Assembly (NCBI RefSeq): GCF_004135675.1
Contig: NZ_QHLX01000003.1
Span: 62,001 to 126,000 of the forward strand
Direction of reading: 5' to 3'
Origin: Marinitoga lauensis
GTDB lineage: Bacteria; Thermotogota; Thermotogae; Petrotogales; Petrotogaceae
DNA length: 64,000 nt
Translations under genes and position numbers: made by a program
The notes under the pieces: generated by a model
Told to the model about the DNA's origin: nothing
What the model saw: the letters and a program-made list of their open reading frames with translations, nothing else
Databases searched by the model: none
Part shown: piece by piece, positions 59,943 to 64,000 of the stretch
Layout: every line of letters begins with the position of its first letter
Position numbering within the stretch: the first letter of the stretch is position 1

Positions 59943-61673
59943 TTAAAAAGGTCTCTTTAACTTAAATCCTAAAATAGTTATATCATCTCTTTGGTCTTCA
60001 TCATCCATATGTTTTTTTAATTCATCTTGAATTATTTCTTTTTGTTTATTCATAGGTAAATTGTGAATTGTTTGAAGTAATTGTATTAATTTTTTTCTTC
60101 CAAATCGTTTATTTTGAGAATTATTCTGATCTTCAAAGCCATCTGTGGTAAGATAAAAATTCATATTTTCCTTTATATTTATTTCATATTCTTCAAATTT
60201 ATAGTGAGTTTTGGACCTTTTATACCCAATACCAATATTTTTGCCTTTTATTCTTACTATTTCATTATCATCGTTGTTATAATATAGTGATATTCCAGCA
60301 CCAGAATAGATTAATTTATTTTTTTCGGGTATTATATGGCAAATGCCAATTTCTAAACCATCGTCCATCCTGAAATCAGCATTATGTGAATTTAAAGTAT
60401 TTTTAAACATAATATTTAATTGGTTGAGAATGTCTGATAAATTCGATAAATTGTAATCTTCAATTATTCTATTAAGAATAGAATTTACAGTCATTGTCAT
60501 TAAAGCACCAGGAACTCCATGGCCTGTACAATCAATTACTGCTAAATAATAAGAGTTATCGTCAGATTTTTTAAACCAATAAAAATCTCCACCAACGATA
60601 TTAGCAGGTTTCCAGAAAACAAAAATATCTTTAAAATAAGTTTTTAAAGTTTCTTCAGAAAGTAATATGGAATTTTGTATATGCTTGGCATAAGTTATGC
60701 TATCAGTTAATTTCCTGTTGGTTTCTTCGAGTATTTTGTTTTTCTCTTCCAGCGTTTTTTTAAGTTTTAAATTAGTATATAAAATACTTTGAATATATAA
60801 AAAGGCAACTAATAAGGCTGACAAAACTACTGAATATAAAATAACACTTTTGACAACTGGTGCCAGTATTTCAGCAGATTCAACCATCGTAATAACATAC
60901 CATCCAGTTGAAGCTAATTTTGTATAAGCAATATAATATTTTTTTGAATTGAAATTTGATTTAATAATTCCGCTTTTACCTTTAAAAATATCAAGATCAG
61001 TAAATAATTTTTTGTTTATATAATCAAGATCTTTATGAAGTATGACAATTCCATCTTTATTTATAACAAAAGACTGTCCGGTTTTATAACTTATGTCACT
61101 ATTTATAAGATTTACAAAATCTTTTATAGAACAATCAGCCGAAAGAACACCAACAACTTCTCCATCTTTTATCAAAGCTTTTCCGGTGGATATTAACCAT
61201 TGTTTGCTGGTATATTCTCTGTAAGGAGTTCCAATATATACTTTTTCAGGATTTTTAAGTCCTTCTAAATACCATGGCCGTATAGTTGGGTCGTATTCAG
61301 GCGGTACTTCCCAATTATCAATAATAATTTTTTTGTTTTTATAACCTGTATAAATAAATTCGATATTTTTGTTGGCGTTTCTATAATTTTTTAAAGTTTC
61401 TAACACCTTTTTTTCGCTTTCTTTTGAAAAACCACCGTTAATAAAATCATTATCATTTGAAAATGTTTCTATAACATGTATTAATTCAGTGAAATAATCA
61501 TCAATAAATGTAGCTATTACAGAATTTTCACTTTTTATATAGTCTTGTGATTTATTTAAATTTGTATTATAATAATAAACAACAGAGAAAATACTAATTG
61601 CGGTGATTAAAAGAAAAGAAAATAATAATGATAAACTTAATAATTTATTTTTTCTTAAAATTTTTACAGACAT
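59943..61673 (-). CDS. siaA: SiaA-like membrane phosphatase: dCache sensor plus PP2C/SpoIIE domain
   Basis: 576 residues, intact, GAGGTGA site. Membrane helices at about 10-33 and 275-298 flank a double Cache domain with DPTIRPWYLEGL and SKQWLISTGKAL. A coiled coil leads to a PP2C domain; the metal-binding acids are in NIVGGDFYW, DCTGHGVPGA, TTDGFED and QRDDITI. There is no obvious HAMP, unlike Pseudomonas SiaA. It probably dephosphorylates SiaC in response to an extracellular small molecule. It heads the minus-strand operon 61673-56706. Confidence 0.87.
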   Translation of the reverse strand: MSVKILRKNKLLSLSLLFSFLLITAISIFSVVYYYNTNLNKSQDYIKSENSVIATFIDDYFTELIHVIETFSNDNDFINGGFSKESEKKVLETLKNYRNANKNIEFIYTGYKNKKIIIDNWEVPPEYDPTIRPWYLEGLKNPEKVYIGTPYREYTSKQWLISTGKALIKDGEVVGVLSADCSIKDFVNLINSDISYKTGQSFVINKDGIVILHKDLDYINKKLFTDLDIFKGKSGIIKSNFNSKKYYIAYTKLASTGWYVITMVESAEILAPVVKSVILYSVVLSALLVAFLYIQSILYTNLKLKKTLEEKNKILEETNRKLTDSITYAKHIQNSILLSEETLKTYFKDIFVFWKPANIVGGDFYWFKKSDDNSYYLAVIDCTGHGVPGALMTMTVNSILNRIIEDYNLSNLSDILNQLNIMFKNTLNSHNADFRMDDGLEIGICHIIPEKNKLIYSGAGISLYYNNDDNEIVRIKGKNIGIGYKRSKTHYKFEEYEINIKENMNFYLTTDGFEDQNNSQNKRFGRKKLIQLLQTIHNLPMNKQKEIIQDELKKHMDDEDQRDDITILGFKLKRPF

Positions 61674-61752
61674 AGTTCACCTCAAAATAATAAAATATTA
61701 TAATAAAATTATATCAAAAAAAAACGGAAAATCAAATTCTGGAGGAGATAAA

Positions 61753-62684
61753 GTGAATAGAAAAAGAGATGTATATTACTGGCAGGAAAGAAGTGTTTTG
61801 AAATATTTAAAAAAGGAATGGATAGAACATGCTGTTTTTAAAATTGATTCAAATGGTGTTGAAGGTATAGGTGCTGGAACTCCCAATCCCGACTTTGGTG
61901 AAACATATAAAACAACTATGGCAATAATAGAGAAAATGAGAAAGTTGACAGAGGAATGGGATAATTTAAATGATTATGCAGAATTTGAGAAAGAAATGGG
62001 TAATATAGTAAAATTTGATATGTCTTCTAAAACTGCTGTTGAAATTGCTGTTGCTGATTACATATTAAATGCTAAAAATTTAGATCTATCCAGAATATTA
62101 TTTTCAAAATCAGAAGAAAATTTTGAAATGAAAAAGTTATATTTATACAAAGATATGGATTATACAATATATGATGAATTAAAAGATGAAGGCGTTTTAA
62201 AAGTGGAATTTTTAGAAAAAATGAATTTAAAAGAGTTAAGCAAAATAATACCAAATATTGCTAAATATAAATTGTGGATAGATTTCAGGGGTTATTTAAT
62301 CATTACGAAGTCAGGAAAATATTGGAAATATTTGATGGAGTAAATATAATAGCTCTTGAACAACCGTTGCCCGTTGGAAGTGAATTTGTAGTAAAAGATT
62401 TATTGATAAAATATCCTGTATTCTGGGATGAATCATTTAAAGGTATTCAGGATATTATGAGATTAAAAGATATTTCTACAGGGCTTGTTTTTGAAATAAC
62501 TAAATTTGGTGGATTATTAAGAACATCGGAGTATTTAAAAGTAGCAGAAAGTTTTGGGCTTGAAACAATGATATCTTCAAGAATAGAGCATCCTATAACA
62601 TTAAGATGGGCAAAAAAGATAATGAAGTCTTTTGATTATATTGATCTTGATTATGAGCATTATATAGAAAAAACTTCTAAATAA
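61753..62684 (+). CDS. Enolase-superfamily protein (dipeptide epimerase/OSBS-like), frameshifted
   Basis: GTG 61753 with GGAGGAG. The capping domain holds GVEGIGAGTPNPDFGET. The barrel shows metal-ligand positions KLWIDFRG (Asp), IIALEQPLP (Glu) and PVFWDESF (Asp) and the Lys strand EITKFGGLLRTSEYL. The usual KxK of the second strand reads KVE (GVLKVEFLEK), so the expected catalytic Lys is Glu if the alignment is right. A base too many near 62289 splits the gene; joined, it has 310 residues, shorter than most relatives. It is divergent from siaA and ends in a terminator. The reaction cannot be assigned. Confidence 0.72.
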
Positions 62685-62712
62685 GGAATCCTACGGATTC
62701 CTTATTTTTTTT
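62679..62712 (+). terminator. Terminator of the enolase-superfamily gene
   Basis: Stem AAATAAGGAATCC / GGATTCCTTATTT, loop TAC, then TTTTT; it overlaps the stop codon. Confidence 0.88.
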
Positions 62713-62788
62713 ACGATTTTTAAGATTAATAACAAATAAATAATAATAATCAATATTAATAATTTATAATAATATAAAATCATTTTTC

Positions 62789-62818
62789 TTGCAAAAGAAT
62801 GAAATAGTATAATATAAT
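62789..62818 (+). promoter_or_regulatory. Probable promoter of the starch-binding lipoprotein gene
   Basis: TTGCAA (62789-62794) and TATAAT (62813-62818), spacer 18; a second TATAAT overlaps at 62808-62813. Confidence 0.5.
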
Positions 62819-62864
62819 TGCAACAAAAATATAACAATTAAAATTCAAACAGGAGGGGAGATTT

Positions 62865-63601
62865 ATGAAGAAGATTTTTGTATTCGTTTTAATGATTGTT
62901 TTGATGTCTATTGTTTTAGTCAGTTGTGTTAAGCCGAAGATTGAAGAACAACCAGAACCCATTATGTTAAACGTAGAACTACCAGATAGTTTGCCTTCAA
63001 CTATAACGAGTATTTATTTAGCAGGAACTTTTAATAATTGGACATTTTCTGAGGATTACAAATATGATGTAGTTACTGAAAACGGGAAAAAGATGATTAA
63101 GATTGAGTTGAATTGGGATAATTTAGAATATCCAATTCAGTTTAAATTTTCTGATCAAATGGATTGGACGGGAGTAGAAAAAGGCCCCAATGGTGAGGAA
63201 TTAGACAATAGAGTTATTTTTGAAAAACCAGTTGTATCAAAGGATTTAAGAATTTGGAATTTTGCTGATTTATCTATAGATTATACATCATTATCCACAC
63301 CGGTAACAGTAAAATTTATTGTTGAAGTACCAGATATCACACCTTCAGCTTCGGGAGTATATATTAGAGGAGATTTAATAAGTTCTTCCTGGATGGAACG
63401 CCTTTAACGCTAAATAATGGGAAATATGAGGTTACATTAACACTTAATTCTTATCAATTATATAAATATAAGTATGTTTTAGATAATGATTGGGCACATG
63501 TAGAATTAATGCCTGATGGGACAACTGATATACCAAATAGGTGGATTGTTGTAACAGGCAATGAAACTATTGGAATAAGGTTTATGTTTGGAAATAATTA
63601 A
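62865..63601 (+). CDS. Lipoprotein with two CBM20/48-like starch-binding domains, frameshifted
   Basis: Lipoprotein signal VLMIVLMSIVLVSC (lipobox LVSC), GGAGGGG site. Domain 1 (about 35-140) has SIYLAGTFNNWTFSEDYKYD and an end IWNFADL. Domain 2 begins VEVPDITPSASGVYIRGDLI and, after restoring one missing G near 63394, continues SSSWDGTPLTLNNGKYEVTL to the stop at 63601. Both resemble the tandem domains of the amylopullulanase at 39407-43206, but there is no catalytic domain. It is probably a surface glycan-binding protein. Confidence 0.78.
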
Positions 63602-63603
63602 GT

Positions 63604-63622
63604 AGCCCTTTTGGGCTTTTTT
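63604..63622 (+). terminator. Terminator between the two lipoprotein genes
   Basis: Stem AGCCC / GGGCT with TTTT loop and TTTTT tail. Confidence 0.75.
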
Positions 63623-63639
63623 AATAGGAGGTGATATTT

Positions 63640-64000
63640 TTGAAAAAATATCTATTAATGATAATACTATTATCCATTATTTTTTATTCTCAGGATGTTT
63701 AATGAAAGTGTTGAACCTTTCTGTTCCTGAAGGGTTATATGTTGGATATGACGGCAACAATTGGTTGCAGGGAAATAAAACATTAATTGAAAATAGCAAA
63801 TTTATATATGATGATAGTTTAAAATTATATAAAGCAACAATAGATGCTTCTGAAATAGTATTTAATGAAATAGATAATGGAGGAGAAAAATTTAATATAG
63901 GATATTATAAAGTTTATTATGTAAAAAGTGATGGAAATGTAGTATCGGATTCTATACCAATATTGAAGTCCGCCCTTAGTCAGAATAATATTAAAATTTA
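63640..64000 (+). CDS. Lipoprotein, 3' end cut by window, frameshifted
   Basis: TTG start after AGGAGGTG. The signal KKYLLMIILLSIIFYS reaches a lipobox YSGC once an extra base near 63694 is removed. The mature part starts LMKVLNLSVPEGLYVGYDGN and continues NWLQGNKTLIENSKFIYDDS with a beta-rich look. It runs to the window end without a stop. It resembles the starch-binding domains only weakly (GYDGNNW), and no family is assigned. Confidence 0.6.

Overview
The window is about 28% GC by eye, densely coding, and has strong sigma-A promoters (TTGACA-17-TATAAT types) and short perfect-stem terminators. The gene set points to an anaerobic, fermentative, flagellated thermophile of the Thermotogota, most likely Marinitoga or a close relative in the Petrotogales. 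The evidence is a GH57 amylopullulanase lipoprotein with starch-binding domains, a GH4 glycosidase, a Na+-pumping NQR-type complex, OadB and 2-oxoacid:ferredoxin oxidoreductase subunits, SpoVS in a probable non-sporulator, an Asn-tRNA-synthetase-like asparagine synthetase, flagellin, and many chemoreceptors and HD-GYP proteins. The genus is an inference; there is no rRNA or tRNA in the window.

Many genes are split into two or more frames. The breaks are nearly all single missing bases in short homopolymers, and both halves stay conserved and in order. I therefore annotate each such locus as one gene and treat the frameshifts as probable sequencing errors.

Layout. 1-1354: end of a uridine-kinase-like gene. 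1466-1822: PadR regulator. 2153-5304: three genes for a UDP-N-acetylated, diamino-uronic-acid type sugar (WbpA/B/D-like). 5652-8408 (minus): SDR epimerase, MarR regulator, ammonium transporter. 8776-14500: two large exported envelope proteins and mannose-1-phosphate guanylyltransferase. 14900-23592: chemoreceptor, solute-binding-protein/HD-GYP fusion, MATE and MFS transporters, PgeF, a second HD-GYP protein and a small exported peptide. 23794-27617: TPR/HTH regulator, GH4, ManA. 27776-30303: OadB, KorD, KorA. 30662-33020: SpoVS, DUF1385 protein, ribosomal protein S15, Hsp20. 33404-37818: NqrB-C-D-E-F plus an unknown gene, with no nqrA. 37861-43206: glycerol-3-phosphate-dehydrogenase-like protein and amylopullulanase. 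43403-52300: PanC, a divergent receptor/CheW pair, flagellin, a surface lipoprotein, and a chemoreceptor. 52436-56671: MrnC, RlmB, MutL and asparagine synthetase. 56706-61673 (minus): a SiaABC-type phosphatase/kinase/phosphoprotein module joined to an Hpt-HATPase kinase and a receiver-STAS protein. 61753-64000: an enolase-superfamily gene and two lipoprotein genes, the first starch-binding.

The three most notable items are as follows. (1) A complete ribosome-mediated attenuator precedes the asparagine synthetase gene: a consensus promoter, a 25-codon leader peptide with eight Asn codons, and mutually exclusive antiterminator and terminator hairpins. (2) The SiaABC module has no diguanylate cyclase and instead carries a CheA-like Hpt kinase and a receiver-STAS output. 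(3) A family of 200-350 bp inverted-repeat elements occurs four times. Three copies sit exactly between two copies of an intrinsic terminator whose sequence differs from locus to locus, as if the element inserts at terminators and duplicates the hairpin.
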